This document shows positions 16,660-25,152 of a stretch of 64,000 nt of DNA, piece after piece. Both the position numbers and the translations under genes were made by a program. Under the pieces are notes generated by a model, which was not told the DNA's origin, did no database searches, and saw nothing but the letters and a program-made list of their open reading frames with translations. Source of the stretch: an uncultured Alistipes sp. (GTDB lineage: Bacteria > Bacteroidota > Bacteroidia > Bacteroidales > Rikenellaceae); the NCBI GenBank assembly GCA_900553175.1, contig USCH01000003.1:1-64000 (forward strand), read 5' to 3'. How positions within the stretch are numbered: position 1 is the first letter of the stretch; each line of letters starts with the position of its first letter.

Positions 16660-17733
16660 TCAGGCCTTTTTGTGCAGCAGTCCGTACCCTTCGGTCATAT
16701 TGCGGCGCCGTTCGCGGATCGCCTCCAGCTCCTGACGCGTCCCGATCGCGGGCAGCGCATGGCTGCGCGCATCCTCCAGAAAGCGCCACGCATACTCCGA
16801 GGCGACGGCCGCATCGCGGAAGCTGGGCAGCGAGGCGTCGAGGCGGCCCGTCCGGAGCGATCGTTCGAATTTCCGGCAGAGCACGTCGATGTTCTTGCCG
16901 CCGTAAGGCCTTTCGATCCGCTCGGTGCGGTTCACGCCGTGCAGTTCGACCACCGCCGTACGGAAGTCGTGCGTCATGCGGGCGATGCCTTTCGTGCCGA
17001 TGATGTCGACGTACGAATTGTGGGTCTGAACCTCGGCCAGCTGCCCGTATACGTGGCCCTGGGTGATGTCGAAGACCACGCCGTTTTCGAACGTGCCGTG
17101 GCATTGCAGCCACCAGGGGTCCTTGTAGCTCCACATGCGCACGGCCTGTGCGTTCCAGGTCGCATACTCCGCACCGGCATACCAGCGTGCGATGTCCACG
17201 TAGTGCATGCCGCAGTCGTGGAAGGCCGGGCCTTCGTATTCGTGTCCTTCGCCGGGGGCCAGACCAGGGGTCATGTGGCAGACCCGGACGATGGCCAGCT
17301 CGCCGATCTCGCCCTCCTCGATGAACTGCTTGATCGTGCTGTGGTACCACGAGTTGCGGAGGTAGAGGTTGACCGTCGAGAGCAGCGGCGTGCTTTCGGC
17401 GGCCTCCACGGCGCGCCATTCGCGCTCCACCGTGTCGGCCACGGGCTTCTCGGCGATGACGTGCTTCCCGGCGGCGAATGCCCGCCTGATCTGTTCCGGC
17501 CGCGAATCGGCCAGAGCGAAAAGTCCGACGACCTCGACATCGGGATCGTCGAAAATCACCGCTTCGTCGGCGACGACCTGCGCTTCGGGGGCCGCCTGCC
17601 GGGCGTATGCACGCGCTTCGGCGTCGAGGTCGCAGATGTAGGCCACCTTCCATTGTCCGCTGCGGCGCAGCTCGTCGAGATAGAAGCCTCCCATGCGGCC
17701 GAAGCCGATCATTCCTATTTTTATGGGGTTCAT
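16660..17733 (-). CDS. Cytoplasmic Gfo/Idh/MocA family oxidoreductase
   Basis: The 357-residue product has no signal peptide. The N-terminal NAD(P)-binding fold has IGMIGFGRMGGFYLDEL, the conserved EKP is in HVIAEKPVAD (about residues 92-101), and the C-terminal domain has FHDCGMHYVDIARWYAGAEY with the usual His/Asp pair. It is the first gene after a promoter at 17820-17850 and probably heads the unit with tatA, the exported oxidoreductase, DUF1080 and tatC. A second, cytoplasmic member beside an exported one fits oxidation outside and reduction of the keto sugar inside. That division of labour is inferred. Confidence 0.88.
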   Translation of the reverse strand: MNPIKIGMIGFGRMGGFYLDELRRSGQWKVAYICDLDAEARAYARQAAPEAQVVADEAVIFDDPDVEVVGLFALADSRPEQIRRAFAAGKHVIAEKPVADTVEREWRAVEAAESTPLLSTVNLYLRNSWYHSTIKQFIEEGEIGELAIVRVCHMTPGLAPGEGHEYEGPAFHDCGMHYVDIARWYAGAEYATWNAQAVRMWSYKDPWWLQCHGTFENGVVFDITQGHVYGQLAEVQTHNSYVDIIGTKGIARMTHDFRTAVVELHGVNRTERIERPYGGKNIDVLCRKFERSLRTGRLDASLPSFRDAAVASEYAWRFLEDARSHALPAIGTRQELEAIRERRRNMTEGYGLLHKKA

Positions 17734-17819
17734 GAAACGCTGCGATAGTTTCGGGTTGTGTCGGTCGTTGATTCATGCGATGCGGGGCGTCCGGAAACCG
17801 GTTCCCGCAGCAAACTTTA

Positions 17820-17850
17820 CAAAGTTAACCCGAAATGGAATTCCTGCGAA
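17820..17850 (-). promoter_or_regulatory. Promoter of the oxidoreductase/Tat gene set
   Basis: On the minus strand TTCG (17850-17847), then 19 bases, then TAACTTTG (17827-17820). The -7 box is a perfect match and the -33 box matches 3 of 4. Confidence 0.55.
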
Positions 17851-17862
17851 GAGGCGGGGTGA

Positions 17863-17941
17863 AAAATGTAGTCGATTATTTCGTTATTTCTGTTTTCAAT
17901 CAATAATTTATGTGTTTTATCGGGGTTGTAAAATGTAGTTG
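17863..17941. repeat. Pair of 12-base direct repeats between regulator and oxidoreductase genes
   Basis: AAAATGTAGTCG (17863-17874) and AAAATGTAGTTG (17930-17941) lie 67 bases apart in an AT-rich stretch upstream of the 17820-17850 promoter. They could be binding sites for the adjacent regulator. Confidence 0.35.
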
Positions 17942-17954
17942 TTTTGTAGCTTTT

Positions 17955-19619
17955 TCAGCTCTCCGCATGCCGAATCAGGCCGATTTTCATCACCCTTCTC
18001 TCGAACTCGTCGCGCGGCACCAGGGCCCGATTGCGCATGCGGGTGCGGTAGTTGTAGACCGTCGAGAGCGAGCAGCGCAGGAACGATGCGATGCGGGCGT
18101 TGTCCGCAATGCCCAGACGCAGCAGCGCGTAGATGCGCAATTCGCGGTTGAGCAGATGGTCCGCGCGGGGTACGATCCGCTCCTCCTCGCAGAGCAGGGC
18201 ATTGAATTCCTCGACGAACGAGGGATAGAGCGTCAGGAAGATGACGTCGAACTTGCGGAAGAGCTCGTGCTGCTCCTTTTCGAGCATCGACGTGGATTTG
18301 AGCTGTCGGGAGAGCAGGTCGTATTTCCTGCTGTCGGCCAGTTTCTTGAGCGTTTTGCGGTAGTCGTCCATCTTGTCGATGTAGATCGAGCAGATGTCGA
18401 AGAAGCGGGCGATGTACTGCACCTTTACGGCATTCGCGTCGAAGAGACGTTCGTTGGTCTCGATCAGCTCCTCGTTGAAGCGTGTCAGCTTGTCGTTCGT
18501 CAGCGAGAGCTCGCGGCGGATGCGGTTGAGGCTGCGGGCCTGCCGGTAGGTGAAGACGAAGAGAGCCACCAGCGTTGCCGAGAGTGCGACCAGCAGCACC
18601 AGATAGCTCTGCAAACGCTGCTTCGTGGCCGCCTCCCGCTCCCTCAGCGATGCGGATATGACCGAATAGAGCTCCGAAATCTCGGTCGCCCGGAACTGCA
18701 CGTTGCTGAAAAGCGCATCCTCGAAAGCCGCATGGGTGTATTTGAACGCCCGTTCCAGATCGCCTTCGTGGTAGTAGTCGCGGGCCAGCGACTGGAACGA
18801 GGTGTTCTCCTTGATCGAATGGCGGGCGTCGGTGATGGCCGACAGCATTTCGTACTTGCGGCTCAGCTCCTTTTCGCCGTGCGAGCGGTAGAAGCCGCTG
18901 AGCTGGTGTGCGATTTCGGCATGACGCGGATCATCCGGACCGATCTCTTCGAAGAGCCGGCAGAGGTAGGATTCGACCGAATCGCGTCCGACGCTGCCGT
19001 CGTTGATCGTGCTGGCGAACGTGAGTTTGTAGCGCACGGACGACGGATCGCCCGCGAGGAGCATCGAGTCGGCATACCGTTCGAGCAGAGGGTAGTGCTT
19101 CTGCTGGTTGCTCAATGCGCCGTAGTGGAGGTAGCACAGATAGACCGCCCGGTAATAGGCGTGCAACAGCTGCGGAGGCACCGTCCGGCGGTCGACCGAA
19201 TCCAGGAGGCGTTGGGCTTCGATCGACCGTCCGGTGGAGGAGTACAGCCGCGCCAGACGCAGTTTCGAATGGACGATGCAGCGCTGGCTGTCCATCTGGA
19301 GTCCGAGCCGGAGGTTGCGTTCGATGTAGCGGGTGGCCGAATCGAGCTTGTATTTCTTGAATTCGGCGTAGAGCTGTTCGTTGATGCCGTACTCCTGCCG
19401 GGGAGTGAGCCCCTCGACTTCGCGCAGCGACCGCAGTTTCTCGATCCTCCGCTCCTTTTCCGCGTCGTACTGCGGCTTGGCTGCGATCGCCCGGTCCAGT
19501 TCGGCGGTATAGGGCGCCAGCGCATCCTCCCGGCAGGAGGTGAACGACAGCACGCACGACAGCGCGACCGGCACGAACCATCGTCCGATGCGTAGCGTGC
19601 GTCCTCGTCGCTGCGTCAT
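17955..19619 (-). CDS. DUF6377-type membrane-anchored transcriptional regulator
   Basis: The 554-residue product has an N-terminal signal with lipobox-like SFTSC (Cys about residue 30), a long helical TPR-like region (to about residue 335), one membrane helix (YLVLLVALSATLVALFVFTY), a coiled coil, and a C-terminal helix-turn-helix (ALLRLGIADNARIASFLRCS then TVYNYRTRMRNRAL). This layout suggests a sensor outside the membrane that controls a cytoplasmic DNA-binding domain. DUF6377 proteins often sit next to glycan genes. Here the gene lies between the sugar isomerase and oxidoreductase genes. ATG 19619 is chosen for the signal peptide. Confidence 0.8.
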   Translation of the reverse strand: MTQRRGRTLRIGRWFVPVALSCVLSFTSCREDALAPYTAELDRAIAAKPQYDAEKERRIEKLRSLREVEGLTPRQEYGINEQLYAEFKKYKLDSATRYIERNLRLGLQMDSQRCIVHSKLRLARLYSSTGRSIEAQRLLDSVDRRTVPPQLLHAYYRAVYLCYLHYGALSNQQKHYPLLERYADSMLLAGDPSSVRYKLTFASTINDGSVGRDSVESYLCRLFEEIGPDDPRHAEIAHQLSGFYRSHGEKELSRKYEMLSAITDARHSIKENTSFQSLARDYYHEGDLERAFKYTHAAFEDALFSNVQFRATEISELYSVISASLREREAATKQRLQSYLVLLVALSATLVALFVFTYRQARSLNRIRRELSLTNDKLTRFNEELIETNERLFDANAVKVQYIARFFDICSIYIDKMDDYRKTLKKLADSRKYDLLSRQLKSTSMLEKEQHELFRKFDVIFLTLYPSFVEEFNALLCEEERIVPRADHLLNRELRIYALLRLGIADNARIASFLRCSLSTVYNYRTRMRNRALVPRDEFERRVMKIGLIRHAES

Positions 19620-19647
19620 GTCGCTGCCGGCCGGATGCCGCGGTGTT

Positions 19648-20583
19648 TTATTTGACGAACTTGGCTGCGTTGAGGTATTCCGCACTCTTGCGTGCGGCTT
19701 CGAAGACCTCTTCGGTGATCTCCTCCTGCGTGTATCGGCTGCCGTCGGCATGGGTCTTTTCGGCCAGCTCCCTCGGAGTTTCGATCTCGACGAAGTATTC
19801 GCTCATGCCGTTTTTGCGGAACTGTCTGAAGATGCCCTCGAAGTCGATCTTTCCGCTTTCGCCGATGACGAAATGGTCCTTGACGTGCAGCAGCTCGATG
19901 CGTTCGGGGTATTTTTTCAGATAGGCGACGGGGTCCTGACCTCCCTCCGTGCACCAGTATACGTCCAGTTCGAAACATACGTAGCGGGGATCGGTGTGCT
20001 CCACCATGTATTCCCAAATGAGGCGGTCGCTGTCCTGGAGCTTGGCGTATTCGTGGGCGTGGTTGTGGTAGCCCAGTTTGAGCCCGTATTCGGCTGCGAT
20101 GCGTCCGACGCGGTTGAAGTAGTCGCACATGCGCTGCACTTCGGCGACCGTGCCGCCCACCTGGTAGCTGGGAATGACGAAATATCGGCCGCCGCATGCC
20201 TTCTGGATGGCGAACAGCCGGTGCCAGCGCTGCATGATCTCCTCTTCGCGGGCCGGGTCCTCCTGAAGCCCCGAGTGGGTCGAACCGATCGTCGCGCCGT
20301 TCCGGTCGCACAGGGCGCGGAACTCATCGGCCGGAAGTCCGAACACCTTGTCGTCTCCGCCCCATTGCACCAGCTCGAAAGAGCGGTAGCCCATGTCGGT
20401 CAGACGTTCGATCGTGCGGGTGGGGTTCTGCTGCACGGCGCTCATCACCGAATAGAGCTGGATGCCGATTTTCTTGTTCTTTCCGGCTGCGGCCGTCTGG
20501 GGTGCGGCCAGAAGCAGCAGGGCTGCGGCGGGAGCGGCGACGGATGCCAGCATGCGCGCTGCGTGGAGGATGGTTTTTTTCAT
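19648..20583 (-). CDS. Secreted sugar phosphate isomerase/epimerase-like TIM-barrel protein
   Basis: The 311-residue product has an N-terminal signal peptide (about residues 1-33, ending AAPQTAAAG) and a xylose-isomerase-like TIM barrel. It contains GIQLYSVMSAV, likely metal ligands in LGYHNHAHEY, CFELDVYWC and LLHVKDHF, and EYFVEIETPRE near the end. Export of such an enzyme fits the periplasmic 3-keto-glycoside route proposed for the neighbouring genes, where a family member hydrates or isomerises an intermediate. The step is inferred. It lies 28 bases upstream of the DUF6377 gene in the same direction. Confidence 0.85.
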   Translation of the reverse strand: MKKTILHAARMLASVAAPAAALLLLAAPQTAAAGKNKKIGIQLYSVMSAVQQNPTRTIERLTDMGYRSFELVQWGGDDKVFGLPADEFRALCDRNGATIGSTHSGLQEDPAREEEIMQRWHRLFAIQKACGGRYFVIPSYQVGGTVAEVQRMCDYFNRVGRIAAEYGLKLGYHNHAHEYAKLQDSDRLIWEYMVEHTDPRYVCFELDVYWCTEGGQDPVAYLKKYPERIELLHVKDHFVIGESGKIDFEGIFRQFRKNGMSEYFVEIETPRELAEKTHADGSRYTQEEITEEVFEAARKSAEYLNAAKFVK

Positions 20584-20682
20584 GTTTTTGGGTTTGAGTG
20601 GATTGCGTCGAATAAAGGCCGGACGTCTGCCCGGATGCCATTTTCCTGGTAAAGTTACGGTTTTAAATCCGGTTCCGATTGC

Positions 20683-20713
20683 TTTATTTTCGCAAATTAT
20701 TGTTCTATATTTG
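20683..20713 (+). promoter_or_regulatory. Promoter of the AraC-type regulator
   Basis: TTTA (20683-20686), 19 bases, then TATATTTG (20706-20713). The leader to ATG 20765 would be about 45 bases. On the opposite strand a TAACTTTA near 20655 may serve the isomerase gene. Confidence 0.5.
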
Positions 20714-20764
20714 CATTTTGGAAATGTAACCCTCTTTCGGGGCGCTTTTTTTATCGTTTTTGTC

Positions 20765-21772
20765 ATGATGTCGTGCTGCGAACCCTCGTTTTCGTTTCAG
20801 GAAAGGCCCCTTTCGCCCGGTGAACGGATCGGCGGCGGGCGGTCGTCGTCGTGGGTGCTTTCGTGTGCCGTTGCGCAAGTGTGCGGAGCGGATGGAGCCC
20901 CGTCCGGCATGCGCGGTCGCGGGGAGGCGGTGCCGCCTCCTTCCGGAGCGGCGGACCGGTCGGATGCCGATCCATCGGATGCCGTTCCGCCGGTCGACGG
21001 TTCGGCGGACGCCGCTCCTGCGGATGTCGGGCGCGGGGAGCGTCCGGTCTGTCTGACGGCCGTTTTCTCCGATCGGTTTCTGGACGGATGCGCCTCGTCC
21101 TTTCCCGAATTGCGCCTTCCCGTGGAGCGCCTGCGCGGAATTCGCGGAGCGGCGGCCTACGAGGGGGAGACGGCCCGACGGATTGCGGAACTGCTGTGCG
21201 CCATGCGCGACGAGGATGCCGTCGGCCGGCTGGCGCTGCTGATCCGTCTGCTGCCGCTCCTCTCTGCGGCGGCGGATGCTCCGGCCGCCGGCCCGCGGAA
21301 AGCGGCGGAGAGACGGCAGGAGCGCCTGGACCGGGTTCGCGCCTATGTGGCCCGCAATGCCGCCCGCGACTGCACGCTGGGCGCCGCAGCGCAGTACGCC
21401 GGGATGAACAAATCGGCTTTCTGCCTCTTTTTCCGACAGGCCGCCGGGCGGACCTTCACCGCCTACGTCAACGAATACCGCATCGCCCAGGCCTGCAAGC
21501 TGCTCCTGCGCCGTGAGATGTCCGTTTCGGAGGTCTGTTACAGCGTCGGGTTCCGCAACGAGCCCTATTTCAACCGGACGTTCCGGAAGATCGCGGGAAG
21601 CTCTCCCCTGCAATTCGCCGCCACGGCCGGCCGCACCGCATCCGCCGAAGCGGAGGCCGCGGGGGCGGCACCCTGTTTCCGCTCCGGCGACGAAACCTCC
21701 GAGGCGGCCGTTGTCCGAAAAGGATATTTTTGTTACCTTTGCCCTCCGGAACCCGATCCGTCAGACCGATGA
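20765..21772 (+). CDS. AraC family transcriptional regulator with atypical N-terminus
   Basis: The 335-residue product ends with a two-helix-turn-helix AraC domain (about residues 190-285): LDRVRAYVARNAARDCTLGA, GMNKSAFCLFFRQAAGRTFT, then SVSEVCYSVGFRNEPYFNRT. Upstream (about 95-175) is the helical linker seen in cupin-AraC regulators. The first 95 residues are Gly/Ala/Pro/Asp-rich low-complexity sequence rather than the expected cupin sensor. The C-terminus runs about 50 residues past the HTH, through the promoter of the next gene, and its stop overlaps that gene's ATG (ATGA). It is divergent from the isomerase gene. Start chosen by promoter distance; an ATG at 20768 is equally possible. Confidence 0.75.
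   Translation: MMSCCEPSFSFQERPLSPGERIGGGRSSSWVLSCAVAQVCGADGAPSGMRGRGEAVPPPSGAADRSDADPSDAVPPVDGSADAAPADVGRGERPVCLTAVFSDRFLDGCASSFPELRLPVERLRGIRGAAAYEGETARRIAELLCAMRDEDAVGRLALLIRLLPLLSAAADAPAAGPRKAAERRQERLDRVRAYVARNAARDCTLGAAAQYAGMNKSAFCLFFRQAAGRTFTAYVNEYRIAQACKLLLRREMSVSEVCYSVGFRNEPYFNRTFRKIAGSSPLQFAATAGRTASAEAEAAGAAPCFRSGDETSEAAVVRKGYFCYLCPPEPDPSDR
21711..21741 (+). promoter_or_regulatory. Promoter of the GT39 gene, inside the AraC coding region
   Basis: TTG (21711-21713), 20 bases, then TACCTTTG (21734-21741), 28 bases before the GT39 ATG. It lies within the last codons of the upstream regulator gene. Confidence 0.55.
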
Positions 21773-23472
21773 ATCCGCTGAAAAAGACATACGTTTCGCT
21801 GGGGGCCGATGCCGCGGTCGCGCTGTGGCTCGTCGTGTGGTGGGTTTGCAACCTGTTGCAGGCTTCCTTCTCCGAGCTGGCCAACGACGAAGCCTACTAC
21901 TGGATTTTCGCCCGCGAGCTGGCCTGGGGCTATTTCGACCATCCGCCCGTGACGGCGCTGCTGGTCCGGGCCGGCGGGCTTCTCTTCGGCGGCGAACTGG
22001 GCGTGAGGCTTCTCTTCACGCTGCTGCAACCGCTCTACCTTTGGATTCTGTGGCGGCTGGTCCGCCCCTCCGACGCTTCGCGGCGCGACGGCGAGCTGTT
22101 CGTGCTCGTGGCGGCCGCCACGCTCATGCTCCAGCTCTACGGGTTCATCGCCGTGCCCGACGGGCCGCTGCTGATGACCGCGGCGCTGTTTCTATGGGCG
22201 CTGCGCCTCTTCGCCGACGGCCGGCGCGGGGCGTGGCTCCTCCTGGGCGCGACGATGGCCCTGATGGCCTATAGCAAATACCACGGAGCGCTGGTGGTGC
22301 TCTTCGCGCTGGCGGCCAATCCGCGGCTTCTGAAGCGGCCGACGCTCTATCTGAGCGGCGCCGTGACGCTGGCTCTGCTGGTGCCGCACCTGCTGTGGCA
22401 GTACCACCACGACTGGGTGTCGCTGGCCTACCACCTCGCAGGGCGCAACGGCGCGTTCCGCTGGAGCCATGTCACCGATTTCGCGGCCAACATGCTCGTG
22501 GTCTTCAACCCGCTGTTCGTGCCGCTCTACGTGCAGGCGTGGCGCAAAACCCGTGCGGACGATGCCGTGCGGCAGACCCTGCGCCTCTTTCCCCCGGCTT
22601 TCATGGGGTTTTTCCTCCTCTCCTCGCTGCGGGGTTATGTCCAGCCGCAATGGACGATCGTGGCTGCGCTCGGCCTCGTGTATCTGCTCTTCGACTATGC
22701 GCGGCGCCACGCCCGCACGCGGCGCTACGTCATGCGGGCCGGATGGGCGACCCTCGCGATGGCGGCTCTCGTGCGTCTGGTGATGATCTTCAACCCGCTG
22801 CACATCCGCTACGAGGTCTTCGACAACCGCGCGAGCTACGACACGATCGCCCGCATTGCCGACGGGCGCCCCGTCATCTTCCGCGACCGCTACTCGGTGG
22901 CGGCCAAATATGCCTTCTACACGGGCGGCGAGACCTACTGCCAGCCCAACCTCCACTACCGCACCCACCAGTGGCAGTTGCGCGACGACGATACGCGCTT
23001 CGCAGGCCGCGAGGTGGTGCTCGAAACCTCTCCCCGCCCGGCGGGCGATACGCTGCTGCGCACCCGAAGCGTCGAACTGGCCAACGGCAAGTGGTTCACC
23101 TGGACCGTCGTCGACGATTTCCGGCCCGTGCGGCTGGTCGACGTCGTGTGCCGGTGGCCGCAGAGCGTGCGGCCCGGCGAGAGCCTGCGCCTCGAACTGC
23201 GGATGGAGAATCCCTACCCCTACGCCATCGAAATCGGCGGTGAAACGACCCTCGTGCTCGTGGCGCGCAGCCGCGAGCGGGGCATCGAGGAGTTTCCGAC
23301 GGAGGTCGCCGCCACGCTTCCGGCCGGAGGCTCGGTGACTGCCGAGGTCGGCTTCCGCGTGCCCGAAGCATGGGCCGGCACAAAGCCCGAGGTGGGCTTC
23401 ACGCTGCGGCGCGAGGGTTACACGTATTGGTTCAACGGAAAATCCCGCCGTCTGCGGGTCGAAAAACAATGA
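21769..23472 (+). CDS. Glycosyltransferase family 39 (ArnT/PMT-like) membrane protein
   Basis: The 567-residue product is a polytopic GT-C fold enzyme that would use a polyprenyl-phosphate sugar on the outer face of the inner membrane. It shows ELANDEAYYWIFARELAWGY with the catalytic Asp-Glu pair, YFDHPPVTALLVR, and a helix-rich region to about residue 340, followed by a soluble beta-rich C-terminal domain (about 360-567). It overlaps the AraC gene by ATGA upstream and the GtrA gene by ATGA downstream, so the three are likely co-translated. The acceptor (lipid A, glycan or protein) is unknown. Confidence 0.88.
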   Translation: MNPLKKTYVSLGADAAVALWLVVWWVCNLLQASFSELANDEAYYWIFARELAWGYFDHPPVTALLVRAGGLLFGGELGVRLLFTLLQPLYLWILWRLVRPSDASRRDGELFVLVAAATLMLQLYGFIAVPDGPLLMTAALFLWALRLFADGRRGAWLLLGATMALMAYSKYHGALVVLFALAANPRLLKRPTLYLSGAVTLALLVPHLLWQYHHDWVSLAYHLAGRNGAFRWSHVTDFAANMLVVFNPLFVPLYVQAWRKTRADDAVRQTLRLFPPAFMGFFLLSSLRGYVQPQWTIVAALGLVYLLFDYARRHARTRRYVMRAGWATLAMAALVRLVMIFNPLHIRYEVFDNRASYDTIARIADGRPVIFRDRYSVAAKYAFYTGGETYCQPNLHYRTHQWQLRDDDTRFAGREVVLETSPRPAGDTLLRTRSVELANGKWFTWTVVDDFRPVRLVDVVCRWPQSVRPGESLRLELRMENPYPYAIEIGGETTLVLVARSRERGIEEFPTEVAATLPAGGSVTAEVGFRVPEAWAGTKPEVGFTLRREGYTYWFNGKSRRLRVEKQ

Positions 23473-23837
23473 TCGAACAATTCATCCGATTCTGTGTCGT
23501 CGGCGGGTCCGGCGTCTTCGTCGACTTCGGCTTTACGTACCTCTGCAAGGAGTGGCTGCGCCTGAACAAGTACATCGCCAACTCGATCGGCTTTCTGTGC
23601 GCCTCGACGAGCAATTACATATTCAACCGTGTCTGGACGTTTCACAACGCCGATCCCGACATCGCCGCGCAATACCTGCGCTTTCTGGGCATCGCGGCCA
23701 TAGGTCTGGCGCTCAATAACCTGGGCATCTGGGTGCTGCACCACCGCTTCGGGATGAACTTCTATCTGGCCAAACTCTTCTCGCTGGGGCTGGTGACCTT
23801 CTGGAACTTCTTCATGAACTACTTCTTCAACTTCTGA
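23469..23837 (+). CDS. GtrA family membrane protein
   Basis: The 122-residue product has four predicted membrane helices and the GtrA-like start FIRFCVVGGSGVFVDFGFTY, then NYIFNRVWTF. GtrA proteins are thought to help move or present polyprenyl-phosphate sugars for glycosyltransferases. It overlaps the GT39 gene by four bases (ATGA), which fits a joint role. Confidence 0.9.
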   Translation: MIEQFIRFCVVGGSGVFVDFGFTYLCKEWLRLNKYIANSIGFLCASTSNYIFNRVWTFHNADPDIAAQYLRFLGIAAIGLALNNLGIWVLHHRFGMNFYLAKLFSLGLVTFWNFFMNYFFNF

Positions 23838-23856
23838 CGAGGGGGCTGCGGTCCGC

Positions 23857-23875
23857 CCGGCTCTTTCGGAGCCGG
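23857..23875. terminator. Terminator hairpin between convergent genes
   Basis: CCGGCTC (23857-23863) pairs with GAGCCGG (23869-23875) around TTTCG, inside a larger GC-rich stem, in the 43-base gap between the GtrA and GT87 stops. Confidence 0.55.
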
Positions 23876-23880
23876 CCCGC

Positions 23881-25152
23881 CTAAAGACCGGCTTGAGGCT
23901 CGCTCCGCAGCTGCTGCGGCATCCGCACCAGCGTCGTCCAGACGATCCGCAGCCACAGGGCGAGGAAGAGCCACAGGTTGAGCTGCCAGCCGAAGAAAAA
24001 CTCCATCACGGAGGGCGGGCACAGCACGTCGACCGGCATGACGACCAGCACGGCGAAGACGGCCCAGAACATCGTGCGGTCGAATGCCGTCAGGGCTCCC
24101 GCACGGCGCATCGTCCAGTACCACAGCATGTAACCCGCCAGAGCGATGCAGTAGGTGTGGCGCTCGCTCGAGTTGCTGAAGAAGATCACGTAGCCCATCA
24201 GAGCCGCCAGACAGCCGATGCGGAAAAATTCGTTGCACCACCTCCGCCGGTCGAGCAGTAGTCCCGCGCCTAAAGCGGCCAATACGCCCGCCTGCACCCA
24301 TGTCTGTATGCGCAGCAGGTTGAACGGCCGCAGGTAGAAGACGGTCATCCACGTGCGCGTATCCTTGTGCGAGGTCAGCGCCCCCACCCACTCGCCGTAC
24401 CAGCCGGGCAGCCCCTCCCACGTGGTGCCGATGGCCGGTACGACCAGCAGCACCGCACCGATCGCCGCGGCATAGGCCGCATTGCGCCAGAAGCGGGGAT
24501 AGCAGACGAGCAGCCCCAGCTGGAAGATGCCGTAAATCTTCGTGAAGCCGGACAGCAGGATGAGCAGCACGGCCCAGAATCCTTTGTCGCGCTCCAGCAG
24601 CGAGTAGGCGAAAAGGAAGATGCTGCCCACCAGCGGGTTGTACTGGAACGAGAGCAGCGTGCAGGCCAGAATCAGGAAGGTATAGAGAAAGGTTTTGCAC
24701 TTCTCCTCGCGCGTGAAGCGCGCGGGCAGGGTGAAGATCGCCGCGAACCACGCGGTGAAGTTGAAGAGGTTCCAGACGAAAGGCCCCAGCCAGGCGGGCA
24801 GAAAGGCGAACGGCGCGAAAAGCACGTTGAAGAGCGGACCGTAGAGGAAATAGTCGAGCTCCATGCCCGCCGGGGGCCAGTTGGCGCCGTAGGGCGGTAT
24901 CTGCTGCCAGAAAAGACGCGTCGACTCGGCGAAGATCATGAAGTTGCGGTGGCGTCCGCGCGAAACCTCGGCGAAGGTGAGCGCCAGCACCACCAGAAAG
25001 CCCAATATATAGAGGTTGCGCGGCGAGAGGAAGAAAGCCCCGATCCGCCGCCACGCGCTGCTGCCGCCCGCCATTTCGCCGTTTGCAGCGGCTTGGGGCT
25101 CCGTTTTGCCGTCACCCCGCACCCCCGGCCTCTTTTCGCCGTCCGCAGCCAT
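23881..25152 (-). CDS. Glycosyltransferase family 87 (DUF2029) membrane protein
   Basis: The 423-residue product has a short polar N-terminus and about ten membrane helices. GT87-type features are a first periplasmic loop with an acidic pair near the substrate (NFMIFAESTRLFW), YLYGPLFNVLFAPFAFLPAW-like sequence (here YFLYGPLFNVLFAPFAFLPA), and QYNPLVGSIFLFAYSLLERDK. The family includes polyprenyl-phosphomannose-dependent mannosyltransferases. Its ATG overlaps the stop of the upstream polyprenol-phosphate mannose synthase (TAATG), which would supply exactly such a donor. Confidence 0.87.
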   Translation of the reverse strand: MAADGEKRPGVRGDGKTEPQAAANGEMAGGSSAWRRIGAFFLSPRNLYILGFLVVLALTFAEVSRGRHRNFMIFAESTRLFWQQIPPYGANWPPAGMELDYFLYGPLFNVLFAPFAFLPAWLGPFVWNLFNFTAWFAAIFTLPARFTREEKCKTFLYTFLILACTLLSFQYNPLVGSIFLFAYSLLERDKGFWAVLLILLSGFTKIYGIFQLGLLVCYPRFWRNAAYAAAIGAVLLVVPAIGTTWEGLPGWYGEWVGALTSHKDTRTWMTVFYLRPFNLLRIQTWVQAGVLAALGAGLLLDRRRWCNEFFRIGCLAALMGYVIFFSNSSERHTYCIALAGYMLWYWTMRRAGALTAFDRTMFWAVFAVLVVMPVDVLCPPSVMEFFFGWQLNLWLFLALWLRIVWTTLVRMPQQLRSEPQAGL

